Below are positions 44,779-59,719 of a stretch of 64,000 bases of DNA, piece after piece (within the stretch, counting starts at the first letter, position 1; each line of letters opens with the position of its first letter). Position numbers and translations under genes: made by a program. The notes under the pieces are model-generated. The model did no database searches and was not told where the DNA came from. It was given only the letters and a program-made list of their open reading frames with translations. The stretch comes from Nematostella vectensis. Lineage: Eukaryota; Cnidaria; Anthozoa; Actiniaria; Edwardsiidae. The stretch is from the NCBI RefSeq assembly GCF_932526225.1, contig NC_064040.1:8467181-8531180 (forward strand), given 5' to 3'.

Positions 44779-47700
44779 ATGGCTTCGCCTTGGGCAGGAT
44801 TTCCCTCGTCCAGAGGACGCGATAGTTTCTCCTCCCGACAGAGTCTGAACTATAGTTCGTTTCTTGATACATCGATGTCTTCGACTACGACAAGGTTTGT
44901 AATTGTGGGTCACCGGTTGAAAAGCATTCCCCACATTGTTTGACGATAGAAGTAACTGGTCTAAAAGAGTACTCGTTATACTTCCACTCGTTATATTTCC
45001 ACTAGCTGGAATGAAATCATCACAGAGTTTAGAATCAAACAGCAAAGTCATCTCTCTTATCCCCCCTCTTGTCAGTAATGCACTAGTGATTTGAATCCCC
45101 CACCCTCACCCCCATGGTCCCGGGGAAGTGTGGGTTTAAGGTGGGGGTTTAGAGCACTTTTGAATGAGAATCTGTCCCGAGGGGGTGGGGGAATTGACAG
45201 TTTTTGACTGGGGGTTTGGGACGAGTGAATAGAGTCACAAATATCATGTTAGTTTCTGGCTTGAGACTCTTCTGTAGCAAGAAATTCCATGTATCAGCGT
45301 GTGGCATGCTGCACGGCGACATGTGCAAAAATGAATTTTTAAAAAAATAATGCCAGATGAAGATGATTTATTTTTCCATCTTTTTTTGTAACTGTTATCT
45401 TCATAGTAATTGGTACAAATGTACTCGCTGAAGTGTATTGGTTTTGAAAGATAAAAAAGCTTATTTCAGATGACTTGTTGTCGGGTAGTTGCCTATAGTT
45501 TGCATCCCAAGGGGTAGGTGCATTAAACTGCTGTTTTGTCCCGAGGGGGTGGGGGCTTTTCTCGGTTTTGTACAGGGTCAAAGTCTAACCCCCTATCCTT
45601 CCCCTGGACCATGGGGGTTTCATTTGACTAGTGCATAATCTCAAGGCATCATATCACCATGTGCCAACTTGAGTTGATTTAGCTGTTTTTCATCTTTTGA
45701 AGATTTATTAGCGGTTTTCTGGTGTCCTTTTTCTTCCAGCATATTTGATTACTAGTTATTTTTTTGTATCAGGCATAAGTCACATGATATCAGGCTAATG
45801 CACTTCCTATGCCTTTACCTTAGGAATAGGAGGAGAGGAGGTTGAGTTTGACAGTTGTTATTTTGTTACCTTCTTATCACTGATCTCTAAAACCTTTATA
45901 CCCAGGTCTACGAACAGATCTGCCCTTGGTGGCAAGGTCATAGAGAACACGCCCAACCACACGGTGAAGGAGTTTGGTCACACCCTCCCAGTCCAGATAA
46001 AAGAGGCGTTGTCAAGCAAAGCACGTGAGTTTGATAAAAAGAGGCAATGTCAAGATAAGCACATGAGTATTGATAAAGGGGGCGTTGTCAAGCAAAGAAC
46101 GTAAGTATTGATAAAAGAGGTGTTGTCATGCAAAAAGCATGAGTATTGATAAAAGAGGCTTTGTCAAGCAAAGAATGTGAGTTCGTAAAAAGAGAGGTTG
46201 TCGAGAAAAGCATGTGAGTATTGATAAAAAGAGGCATTGGCAAGCAAAGCACATGTGTATTGATAAAAGAGGTGTTGTCAAGCAAAGAGCGTGAGTATTG
46301 ATAAAAGAGGAAGCATGTGAGTATTGATAAAAGAAGCGTTGTCAAGCAAAGAACGTGAGTATTGAAAAAAGGGGTGTTGTCAAGCAAAGAACGTGATTAT
46401 TGATAAGAGGTGTTGTCATGGAAAGAACGTGAGTATTGATAAAAGAGGCGTTGTCAAGCAAAGCATGTGAGTATTGATGAAAGAGGCGTTGTCAAGCAAA
46501 GCATGTGAGTATTGAAAAAAAAGGCGTTGTCAAGCAATGAACACGAGTATTGAAAAAAAAGGCATTGTTAAGCAAAGCACGTGATTATTGATAAAAGAGG
46601 CGTTGTTAAGCAAAGCATATGAGTATTGATAAAAGAGAGTTTGTCAAGCAAAGGTTGTCAAGAAAAGAGGTGTTTCCAAGCAAAAAACATTGCTTGAATA
46701 ATGGCTGGCCTTGCTTGAATAAGCACCTCCCCTAAATAAGCACCTCCCCTAAGTAAGTGCATTCCCTGGATAAGCACCTCCCCTAAATAAGCACCTCCCC
46801 TAAGTAAGTGCCTTTCTAAATAAGTGCCTCCCCTAGATAGGTGCCTCCTTGAAAAGTACTTTTTGTTACACTTTATACTGTAGAAGCAGATTATGAGGAA
46901 AAGTGTACATTAGAAGTAACAAAATTTGACAGTACTTTGTACCAGCCACAACATTTAATCAGGGAAAGCTTGTAAAAATACCTTTTAATCAAGAAATAAA
47001 ACAGGTTTTGAAATATCTGATTATTTTTAAGGCCATGCTGCCCAACATGCTACTGTTGGTATGGAGCAGCGTGGATGGGCGTGGCTTGTGTGTGGCCGTC
47101 GATTGTTTGTGTGGAGATACCTGCCTGTTGCTGGAACCAAGGTAGTGGAAAGTCTATAACTGAGTTGAAAATTGTGTTAGATGACGCTTTCTTCCTGTTT
47201 GTATTATCCTGAAAACTATCCACAACTATTGTTTTTTTTCACTCAGATTAAGGGGTAACGCTCAAAATACCAGTAAAATTTTTGTTTTCACCATTTCAAC
47301 CATCCATTGATTTGTTTTTCTGATTAAACCATGCTTATGCAGACCACCTTGTTATTCTACAGCTTGTCTGTAGTTTTTCTAGTCATACATAAGTCATACC
47401 ATTTTACAAGTTATTAGACACAGTTCATGTACTTCCTAAAACAAAAACTGGGAAACAAAGATTCAGGTCCAACTCACCCATCCAGAATAACAGCTACTGT
47501 GCACGCTTAATTTACAATTAAATGGATCTGACACGGTAACATGTTAACATGGTAACATGTAATGTTACAACTTACTTTGGTGTTTCTGCTCCCCATGTTA
47601 ATTAAAGTTGTATGGCTTTGTTAAATGGTGGTCCCATCTCGCAAAAACCTAACTAACCATCTTGTTATTGTGGAAGAACCACTGAAGAAGGCAGAGTCCA

Positions 47701-50700
47701 TCTTCAGTGTCTGTACTTGGCCGTATAACCAAAAGGGGCATTAACATACTAACGCTCTCTCATCCATGTAAACTGTGTGGCAGCACAGTGCGCCTTATAA
47801 GTATAGCATCCAAATAAGGCCCCATGTAATGTAAATCCAGAGCAATTCAGCCTATGGCTGCAATTCTGGATAGGGTCAGCCCAGCTTCCTTTCTTTCCTT
47901 TCCAAGTCAGGGTAGGACTAGCACTTACAAGTGTATTTATTATTATTTTGTTTACCTCAGAGTCTATACTGCAAAGAGTTAGTCCTTCCAGCCACTGACC
48001 TTAAACATTCTGCCGACCTTGTGACCCTATTGCCTAGTGCCCTAGGCGGTGAAGGAAACAGTGCAGCCTCTGTGGCTGTCATGGCAGCCTCCCCGGAGGG
48101 GTTGGTCCGTTACTGGCCTAGCCTCGGCCAAGACGCTAGTACTGTAGAGATCACCGCTGACTTGGCTGGAAAACAATGTCATTCGCTAACCGCATTCCTT
48201 GTAAGTTTCTATACAAGGGATAGCATCACCCTTGCTATATGTGGCTAAAACAGTTCTACCTTGAATAACCAATCTTGTGTTGGCTCTCTTATGCACCAAC
48301 AATACTGTATTTGTACATGTAAAAACTTTTGTATTGGCTATTTGTCTCTTATTTTAGGTAAGCTTATTTCTAATTCTTTGCTTTATTTTGTTCGCAGCCC
48401 CATGGATGCATCCTGAGCACAACTACAAATGATATGATGTTCTTAATTCCATCTCAAGTACTGTCTTTTTGTAACCATAGCATAATGTTGCCACCATGCT
48501 TATGCAGTAATGTATTAAAATAATTCTATTATTTTAGTGAAAAGTTTGAAATTTGCCTCTATGTTGTTAATGACTGTAGTGAATTATTGTTGTCCTTTTC
48601 TTCCTTTTGGTACAGAAAACCATCACAACACACGTTCTTAGCTCATCCAGTGGCATGCTGTCTAACATCGGTCGCCGCATGACATCCCTGTTCTTTGGAG
48701 CAGCTCAGCCGCCTGAGAGTGCTCAATCAAATGTAAGAATTACGGTATCTTATTTAAAACAATTGGCTACTTTTGCACTCCATCAGATGTACCTTTATTC
48801 TTTTCCTGAGACAAATGTTTAAGGTGTTTGAAAAAAGATGACATGTTACAATTATTGATGGTTTGTAAAGACATCTTTACCTTTAGCAAGTGGATTATAA
48901 TTAATTCATTGGTTGCTTTTGATAGGCCTTGCAAAGAGTTTTAATTGGCAATGCAGTCACATCATCATCAAGGTATGTTCTGACGATGACCTAAAAATGT
49001 GATGATAAAAATAGCAATAGTTTTATTTTTGTATAGTTCCACAGTATAATATTGATGGTATGATTATCAAAATTATAGCCTGCTTGCAGGTAGAACTTGG
49101 TGTTATCATCCTAGAAAAAAAACATTCAATTCGGTAATCAGGTGCCATCCTGTTTTTTAAGCTGCCTGGCTCCTGGTGGAAGCACAGAAAACAGCCGCAG
49201 GGCAAGGGGGAGAGTAGAGAGAAGGGGGAAACCGCCTGCACTTATACCCACCACTATAGGCTATCATTACCCCCCCCCCCCCCCTGGGACCCTTCCCTAG
49301 AAAATAATAAAGTACAGAGTAAAAATAGGAGATGGTTAGCCAACTGATAAAAATTGCTTCCTCGTTATCTCCAGGATAGTTATCAGTGGATGAGCATGAA
49401 AAAGATCTACACAGCCTTTTTGTTGACGTTTTTCTATAGAAAAATTCAAGAGTTGTTGAATTATTAAAAGTTCAGTTTTGTCCAATCTTGTATAGAATTT
49501 TTTTTTAATGGAGAAAATGTTATCTTGACCAATAAAGTGTTATTTTAAGAAACAAAATTGCTTTAGATTGTTTCATGTAATTGAGTAACTACTGAACTGT
49601 ATATATATTTTTATAATTCTTTTTCTTCTCTGTTTAGAGCTGTTTATGCTCTGAGTGGAAATCAACTCTCAAAATGGGATATCCATACATCAGCATCTGC
49701 CATACAAGAAAAGGTACTATTTTCATTCAGAGTAGGGACACATAAACCAAGAAATGGTAGCAACATACTATATAAGAACATCAAACATATATAAGACATA
49801 CATACCAAGATATACACACCAAGACATACATACCAGGACACCGTACCAGGACATACATACCAGGACATACATACCAAGACATACATACCAGGACATACAT
49901 ACCAGGACATACATACCAGGACATACATACCAAGACATACATACCAGGACATACATACCAGGACATACATACCAGGACATACATACCAAGACATACATAC
50001 CAAGACACCACATACATACCAAGACATACATACCAGAGCATACATACGAGGTCATACATCCAAAGACATACCAGGACATCGTACCAGGACATACATACCA
50101 GGACATACATTCCAGGACACACATTCCAGGACATACATACCAGGACACACATACCAGGACATATGTACCAAGACATACATACCAAGACACCACATACATA
50201 CCAAGACATACATACCAGAGCATACATACGAGGACATACATACCAAGACATACATACCAGGACAGACATACCAAGACATGCATACCAGGTCATACATCCA
50301 AAGACATACCAGGACATCGTACCAGGACATACATAACAGGACATACATTCCAGGACACACATTCCAGGACATACATACCAGGACATACATACCAGGACAT
50401 ATGTACCAAGACATACATATCAGGACAGACATACCAAGACATGCATACCAAGACATACATACCAAGACACACATACCAAGACACATACCAGGACATATAT
50501 ACCAAGACATACAAACCAGGACATACATACTAAGACATACATACCAGAACATACATACAGGACATACATACCAAGACATACATACCAAGACATACATACC
50601 AGGACATACATACCAGGATATACATACCAGGACATACATACCAGGACATACATACCAGGACATACATACCAGGACATACATACCAGGACATACATACCAG

Positions 50701-53700
50701 GACATACATACCAGGACATACATACCAGGACACACATACCAAGACACACATACCAAGACACCACATACATACCAAGACAAACATACCAGGGCATACATAC
50801 CAAGACACATACCAGGACATATATACCAAGACATACAAACCAAGACATACATACCAGGACATACATGCCAGGACATACATACAGGACATACATACCAAGA
50901 CATACATACCAAGACATACATACCAGGACATACATACCAGGATATACATACCAGGACACACATTCCAGGACATACATACCAGGACACACATACCAGGACA
51001 TGCATACCAAGACATGCATACCAGGACATACATACCAGGACATACATACCAGGACATACATACCAGGACATACATACCAGGACATACATACCAGGACATA
51101 CATACCAGGACATACATACCAGGACACACATACCAAGACACCACATACATACCAAGACAAACATACCAGGGCATACATACCAAGACACCACATACATACC
51201 AAGACATACATACCAGGGCATACATACCAGGGCATACATACCAGGGCATACATACCAGGGCATACATACCAGGGCATACATACCAGGACATACATACCAA
51301 GACATACATACCAGGGCATACATAACAAGACATACATAACAAGACATACATACCAGGACACACATTCCAGGACATACATACCAAGACACATACCAAGACA
51401 TACATACCAAGACATACATACCAGGACATACATACCAGGACATACATACCAGGACATACATACCAAGACATTCATACCAAGACATACATACCAGGGCATA
51501 CATACGAGGACATACATACCAAGACATACATACCAGGACAGACATACCAAGACATGCATACCAGGTCATACATCCAAAGACATACATAACAGGACATACA
51601 TACCAGGACATACATACCAGGACATACATACCAGGACATACATACCAAGACATACATACCAAGACATACATACCAGGACATACATGCCAGGACATACATA
51701 CCAAGACATACATACCAGGACATACATACCAGGACATACATACCAGGACATACATACCAAGACATACATACCAAGACACCACATACATACCAAGACATAC
51801 ATACCAGGGCATACATACGAGGACATACATACCAAGACATACATACCAGGAAAGACATACCAAGACATGCATACCAGGTCATACATCCAAAGACATACAT
51901 AACAGGACATACATACCAAGACATACATACCAAGACACACATACCAAGACACCACATACATACCAAGACATACATACCAGGGCATACATACCAGGACATA
52001 CATACCAGGACGTACATACCACTGGTACCATCTTCAGTAACAGTGTTCAAATACAAATTGGAGCAGTCAATATCCTACACTGATGAGCCAAATCATCAAG
52101 TGCCTTTGATGTTACTAACATTTCATGTAATCATTCTTTTCCTCAGCTACTCTTCCGGTGTGATTGTGAAAACATGTTCATTGCCGCTGCTGAGCAAAGC
52201 CTCCAGGTTAACAATGTTGACTGTATTTTGTGTTTGTTTATCCCATTTGTCATAGTAAATTTTTGTTTGATGATATTTTTGTTTAGACTCCATTGGAGAA
52301 GGTTGACCAGATGAGAGTATGGTGTCTAGATATCTGTAACTTTAGGTTTGTATGTTACTGTGTTCACTCTTTTGGAGAGGGACTGTGCAGGGATGGGGGG
52401 GTGGTGGAGATCCAGGAATTAAGAGGGACATAAAACAAGGATTTTTTGAAAGGGGGGCTGGGTTAAATGTGAATGGATGTCCTTATACTGCTTCATATTT
52501 TCATGCAAAATCTCTGAAAATATTATGATATGGTTCCTATTTTGTGCCCTTGTCAAACCCCATTCTAGTCTAATTTGATTAATTACGTTAATTATTAATT
52601 TGTGATAATTAATGATTTGCATCTTTGACTGAGTCTTTAGTTTCCACTTTCAGCTCAGATGTGTTAGTTCTTGCTGCAGTGGCTCTCAAGGGGCCATCCA
52701 GAACAAGCCTCTTCTATCTTTTGGGTACAGTATACAGTACACATAAACAGATCTTGTAACCAGAATGACGCTGTAATTCTATTGCCATGAAAGCAGTTTC
52801 AGACATCCCTTCTGTTGTCATGGTAGATGTCTTATTGGCCTTCTATTGCCATGGCTGCACTTTTGTACTGCCCCGTAGCCCATGTCTAGTTGCCTTCTTG
52901 CAAAGCAGGTTTTGTAGTGTCTACACAATACTGGCAAATATTGTGTTAGTTAGTTACATGTAGGCTAACTGTCCCTGTTGTCGTGGAAAGTAAGCTGACA
53001 CTGCATTTTTGTTGCCATGGTTGTAGTTTAGCCCTTCTGTTGTTTTGGTAGCAGTTTTGTGCTCTCCTTTGTTTCCATGGCAGCAGTCTTTCTGTCTTTC
53101 TGTGCCATTAAAGTACTTTTTTCAGCTTCTAATTTTCTTGTTGTTCTGTAGGGACGGTCAGTGGGGGTGAAGTGGAGGAGCCTACATCTCTTGCTAGTGT
53201 CAGTGTGGTTCAGTTTGTGGAAGAATATGATGTAGGTTCAGAGCCTAGACTATTATTTACATAGTACAAACTTGACTTATTGTATTTCATAGCCTGTGTC
53301 AGCCACCATTTCATCATCCTGACAAAGTACCAAGTGCGAAAAGGCATCTATTTTCATCAGCTGGTTTGGTGAAGCCAAAGCCATATTTTCACCAATGCAT
53401 TATTTATCTTTATTTTTAGATGGCAATTTTGAGATTTTTGAAGGATTTTTTTAGCATGTTTTGTGCCTTCCAATAATTGAAGACATTAAAAAAAGGTGTG
53501 GCTGACAAGGGTTCTTAGGAAGAGAACCAAATATAAAAAAGTATTGCTTTGGATAAGACTATTTGGCAAAGTAATAAGATTTTATGAAACAAAAGGTAAC
53601 ACTATTTACAGTATAATGTTTTTTTTGTTATCAGGAAAGTCACCTGCAGGACTTGCTTGGTTACCAACTGGTTGTACCGGATCAGAGTTCCACCATATTC

Positions 53701-55965
53701 GTCTACAGCTCTCACTCCGTAATTATTGTTCCAGGTACTGGTGGTCATGTGACATGATGGGTAAAATCATAAATGTTGGAACTGGACAGGCTAAGGGACA
53801 CTGTGCCTCCTTACCACCCATATTTAAGTGTACATAGAGAAGTTCAACTTTTCCTCGTAATTATGGCTGAACAAGGCTCCCTCCACCTTTTTTTCTGCTG
53901 TTTTTTTTTTCCACTGTTTCCACAGTGTATGAAAACCCTAGGTTCACCAGCAAAATTCATTTGCCAACATGTTCAATAAAATTTCTATGAACAAATAACT
54001 AGCTATTTGCTGTACAGTATATATTTTAAAATTATACTGCAGTGAGATCATAAAAGTATGCAGCCCTGGAAAATTTTGGCGTAATGTACTGCTCCTTTAC
54101 TTTTTTTTCATTTATTTATTCCCTATGTCATTCTGACTTATAGCATTTCATGCTGATGACGTTATCAACAAAATTGACTTCCGACGACCTATAGATGAAA
54201 TCCTTGGTGCAGGTCAGACATAAATCTCTAGATTGTCAGGTTTGTTTTAAGTTAATTGAATCCCTTCAATCTTTTAACCATTTTTTCCTTTTACTTCCAG
54301 CTGCTTTTGAAGAAAAGGCTCTGTTCTTCTCTAGACGGCATGGAATCATCAACATCATCTCAAAAGATGATGAAAACTTAAGGTAAAGCTAAAACTAGAA
54401 CCTGCCCTTGGTACCATGCAAAAACTACATACATACATGTACCTTATCTGTTGCAGTATCTGAAAAGATCGTGATTTGTAATGTTTTCTTTTTGTCATTT
54501 CAGCTTGATGGTAGAAGTGACCGACTCCAAACCTGACGTAAGTTCTCATTTATTTTAGCCAAATGTAATGTGAACTAACGTCACTCACGGGCAAATTGGG
54601 ATATATTCAAGTACTGCATTGGTTCTGATTGTGTCTGATCATGAGTAGCCCTTACATTTATTTATTTATTTGTGCAGAAATATTGAAAATCAGAGGCAAT
54701 GTCAACATTTAGGTCTCTTATGTAATTCATTCCTTGAGTGCAACTTAAAGACATTGTTTTACACAGGTCACTCAGAGCACCTTACCAAACATCTCAGTCT
54801 CTGAAGACTTCAAAGCTGGAGAGTCTGCGGACCCCTTAACACAGTTTAAAAAGGCTTTTGTTCTATTCTGCCAGAGGAAGTGTGTAAGTACAGAAAAAGC
54901 ATTAAATACACATAAATAATCATAATCTTCAAGAGAAAGTATATCTGAAAAGCTCATTAAACAATAACAACATCAACAGCGACAATTACAACAATGACAG
55001 CAAAAGCAGCAGTAGCTTCCAAAAGGCTAGGGGTTTCTCCGCCTCTCTGTTTTACTAAGGCTAAGTTCAAACGTCGTATTATCCATGAGCTGTATTCAAT
55101 ACAAATGCATGCAAATGAATCAAGTCAATTGTTATCTCCATTTGCATTGAAAACGGCTCATGGATAATACAACGTTTGAACTTAGCCTAAGAATAGAAAA
55201 ATTCCCTGTGGAACAAAGTTATCAGTCGCAAACTCGTGGCAAGATGAAAAGTTGGGCTAAGCTATGGATTGGTCTATAGTGCAGTCAATCATAACATTAA
55301 CAAATAGCCAGCAAGCCGGCTCTCCTGGTGTTCTCGTTGTTCAGGATCATTGCCACAGAAATTCCAACACCCTCAAAACAGGAATTTCAAAGTTAACCCA
55401 CTGGAGAGCTGGCAAGAAGGCTACGTTAACAAACACATTGCACTTCACATATTGAAGCTAAGGCAGTAAGAACAGTAAGTTAAATCTGTATTTCAAACTT
55501 ATTGTTTTAACTCTTGTTTCAGAATGATGCTCAAGAGATCATCAATGATTTGTTTGCTTCTGATGACCACGCTCTGGACACTGCAGTCACTAAACTTAGC
55601 CAGGAAGTTATTGATGATTTTCCCGCATCTGACCCTAGATGGGCGGAGTCCATACCTGCAGGTATTGTAGAATGTTTTAAAAAGATTGAAATGTTGTCCT
55701 TTTTATAGCCAAATTCAGTGTTGAGCGACCTCCTGGAATCCAAATTTCCTGTCTATGTTTGGGAAAAGCGCTTAGTCAATCAAACCAAACAAGCAAAATC
55801 AGACAAAAGCTTGTGTCTGACTACACGCTATTCCCAAATGAGACAAGGATTTTGGATCCGCCAAGGTCGTGCAACAACATATTTGGTAATAATAATAATA
55901 ATAATATAATAATAATAATAATAACAATAATAATAATAATAATAATAATTATATTAATAATAATA

Positions 55966-55996
<31 letters not shown>

Positions 55997-56004
55997 TATA
56001 ATTA

Positions 56005-56038
<34 letters not shown>

Positions 56039-56080
56039 ATTAACTTTTTATTATTAATAATAATATAAATAATAATAATA

Positions 56081-56161
<81 letters not shown>

Positions 56162-59100
56162 AGAAGAAGAAAATATAATAATAAATATAACCATTGTTAT
56201 AGATTAAGAACTGCATTTTTGGTGTACAGTGTTACATAATTTCAATAAATGTTAAATGCATATCATTGCGTATTTTTTATTAGGTACACTACATCTGATC
56301 TAAGTATTGATTTGTGATGAAATGGCATTTATTTTTAGGGAAAATGTCCACGTCTGCGTCTCTTATCATTCTGAATCAACTTGAAGACAAGTTGAAGGTG
56401 CACGGTTTTCTCCTGGACTTCTTCAAGGGTGTTGGCCTATGGGAAAAGGTAATCAGTGAATGAACAAAACAATGATTCAGGAAGCCCTGAATCTAAAACA
56501 CATAGAGCTTAACCTACTATAAAAGCTGTTATCAGAACCAGGCCTTCGTCATATTAACGTTATTTTTCACAGTTAAAGACGGTAGTGGTGAGAGACAAGA
56601 ATCTCCCAACTTGGTGCTTGCTATGCGAACATGCCGAGAAGATTGTTGCCGCTATTGCACTATGCAATTGTCTTAAGAGGTACAATAAGTTTAACTTATT
56701 ATTAGGCCTATAATAAACGTGATGATGATGATGGCGGTGGTGATAGTAATAATGGTAGAGATGGTAATGATGATCCTGATGCAATGGCTGTGTTATTTTA
56801 GATTCCAGACAACAACAAGTGCTGTTATCAGTAAGGCAGTAAAAAGACGAGGAACAAAAGCACCGTTCAAGACCCTTACCGATAATGATATTTTCTTCCG
56901 AGAGGTGAGGTTGCTAATGGAAGCCATGTTATGGATGATTAGCACATTCATAAACTGTCATTTGTCAAGTCCCTGATTGGATCTGCGAGATAAACAATAT
57001 ACAATAATAGGTGTCTCTGTTTCTCAGGTATCTAATATCTCAGATATATTTGAGTGTCTGTGGGAACACGAGGAAAGCAACTTGCAGAGTTCCACAGCAG
57101 CCGAACCCAAACTGAACCTTGTTGTTACAGTCAACACAATAATGCAGGTACATGACCATTGTGGGTTTGGCAATGGCTGGGTTAGGGGATGGCTGAAGTA
57201 GCGATGGCTGGGTTATGGGGATGGCTGGGTTGGGCGATGGCTGGGTTATGGGTTGGCTGAAGTATGGATGGCTGGGTTATGGGGTGGCTGGGTAAGGGGT
57301 GGCTGGGTTTAGATGTTGCTGGGTTAGCTGTTGGCTGGATTAGAGATGGCTGGGTTATGGGGTGGCTGGGTTAGGCGATGGCTGGGTTAGCTTTTGGCTG
57401 GGTTATGGTGGCTGGGTAAGGGGATCTCTTGGCTAAAGTGACTTGGCTAGGGATGGCTGAGTTAGGAGATGGCTGGGCTAGGGATGGCTGGGTTAGCTGT
57501 TGGCTGGGTAAGGCGATGGCTGCGTTAGCTGTTGGCTGGGTAAGGCGATGGCTGCGTTAGCTGTTGGCTGGGTAAGGCGATGGCTGCGTTAGCTGTTGGC
57601 TGGGTAAGGCAATGGCTGCGTCAGCTGTTGGCTGGGTTAGGCGATGGCTGGGCTAGGGGTGGCTGGGTTAGGTGATGGCCGGGTTAGCTGTTGGCTGGGT
57701 AAGGTGATGGCTGGGCTAGGAGTGGCTGGGTTAGGCGATGGCTGGGTTAGAGGTGACTGGGTTAGGGTCTGAGTGTAATGATGCTCTTTAGGTGCTAAGT
57801 TTTCCACCTCAAAATCACGTAGTTGTTTAGCTGAAGTCTTCTATTGCAATTTTCCTTTACTTATACTTCCTAGCGAAGACCGCAACTTCAGTTGTGAGTC
57901 TGGATGAACTACAAATTGGAACACATCTCTCAATCCTTTACTTTATTTCACTTGTCTAGGAAATGCTGCAGTCGGCTTGGCAATACCGACAGGATAACTC
58001 GGCAAAATACGAAGCCACAGGCAGCGCAGCAGAGCATAACATGGAACTAATGTTCTGGACAGGTGAGATAATAAGACACAACAGATCAGTGCCGTATCAA
58101 TGGAAAGCGGATGATATAATGGGAATAACAAGGAGAAAAACGTAAGAAATTCTTGGCTAGCTAGGTGATGCCTTTGAGGGCTGTGTCGGTGTGATATGAG
58201 TTTTATCTTTTTTCTGTCATTTGTTTTCACTCTATTTCTGTCTTGTATTCATTTTATAGCAACAACGGGTCCGTCGGGCATCAGAACCATCTTAATTAAA
58301 CAGGTGAGTTGGGTTATTTCTACAAAAGCCTGTAATTGTCACTGACTACAATTTGCGTTACCACTGTTGACTCTTCGTATTTATGTTCCCGCAGCTGAGG
58401 ATCACAGAGCGTATGATGGAGAATACAGATGATCAGCAGGTACGAACCAGAAACGCCCCAGGCCAGAGTCCTGGTAGTCTGTACATAAACATTTCTACGT
58501 TACGTAAGTCTACCAATTAGATCAGAGCCGTGAAGAAGAAAAGTACTTACTACTATAGTTCAGAAAGTCATGGGTGACCTTATCCTAACAAAGACTCGGG
58601 TATTTTCTCGAGGAATCACAACCAGTCCTATTTAAAAAGAACACACATTAAAGGCACTCTACTTTTATAACATTGTCGAGTGTGACTATGAGGTTCGCTA
58701 CTTTACGTTTGGTGTTTAGGTGCAGGCACTGATGTGTGATCAGATGGTAGCTCTTGTGGACATTGTGTTGGATGGTTACGTGTGTCAATTAGAGTCACTG
58801 AGGTAAGCTCTCTGGGACATCTTTTATGGTGGGTACATGTGCTAATTAGAGTCACTGAGGTAAGCTCTCTGGGACATCTTTTATGGTGGGTACATGTGCT
58901 AATTAGAGTCGCCAATGTAAGCTCTCAGGGACATCGGGCTGGATGGTTGAGTGTCCCCAATGGAGTTGCTTAGGTAAGCTCTCAGGGACATCGTGTTTGA
59001 TGGTTAGATGTGCCAGTTAGAGTCGCTGAGGTAGGCTCTCAGGGATATTATGTTGGATGGTTGCGTGCGCCAAATGGAGTAGCTGAGGTAAGATCCCAGG

Positions 59101-59683
59101 GATATATGGTTAAGTGTGCCTGCCAGCTAGTCGTAAGTCGTAAGGATTTCCAGCGTTTACAGCGAAACCAATAAACGTTTAAATAGCAATTGATGATAGA
59201 AATGTTGATACAGACTCAGTAATTGTACTGGTAACTGTAGAAATACTGACATGTGTTGTTGATTTGATACAGACACTGTGATAAGTCTGGAGACCGTTAC
59301 GATGAAGTGGAGCAGAAATTTGAGCAAGACCGATACAACCTTATCCTCCCTCTAGGTACTGTTATTGTAGCTCTTACGGCCGATTTAGACAGCCCGATTT
59401 AGTCGTATGCGACCTGCCTACATGTCTTAGCCCTAAATTACACACTACGACTTGCGTAGTCAAGCATCGTAGCGGAGTCTTAGGCTGATTTAAACACTCT
59501 ACGACTCGAGTGGTAGAGGGGTCGCATACAACTGAATCGTTGTCTCTAAATCGGCCTTAAGTATTACTGCTGTTCTGAAAGGAAACGTTTTTGTTGTTCC
59601 TGGTTTTGGTGCTGTCGTTGTTGTTGCTGTTGTTCTCATTATCGTCGTCGTTGTTGATGGTGATGTTGCTGCTGATGGTGACC

Positions 59684-59719
<36 letters not shown>

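Noticed and set aside
50052-51872. 606-codon reverse-strand ORF rich in Cys, Met, Tyr and Val
   Set aside because: It is a translation of the 14-bp satellite. Other frames and the forward strand are equally open and periodic, and it lies in a NUP133 intron.
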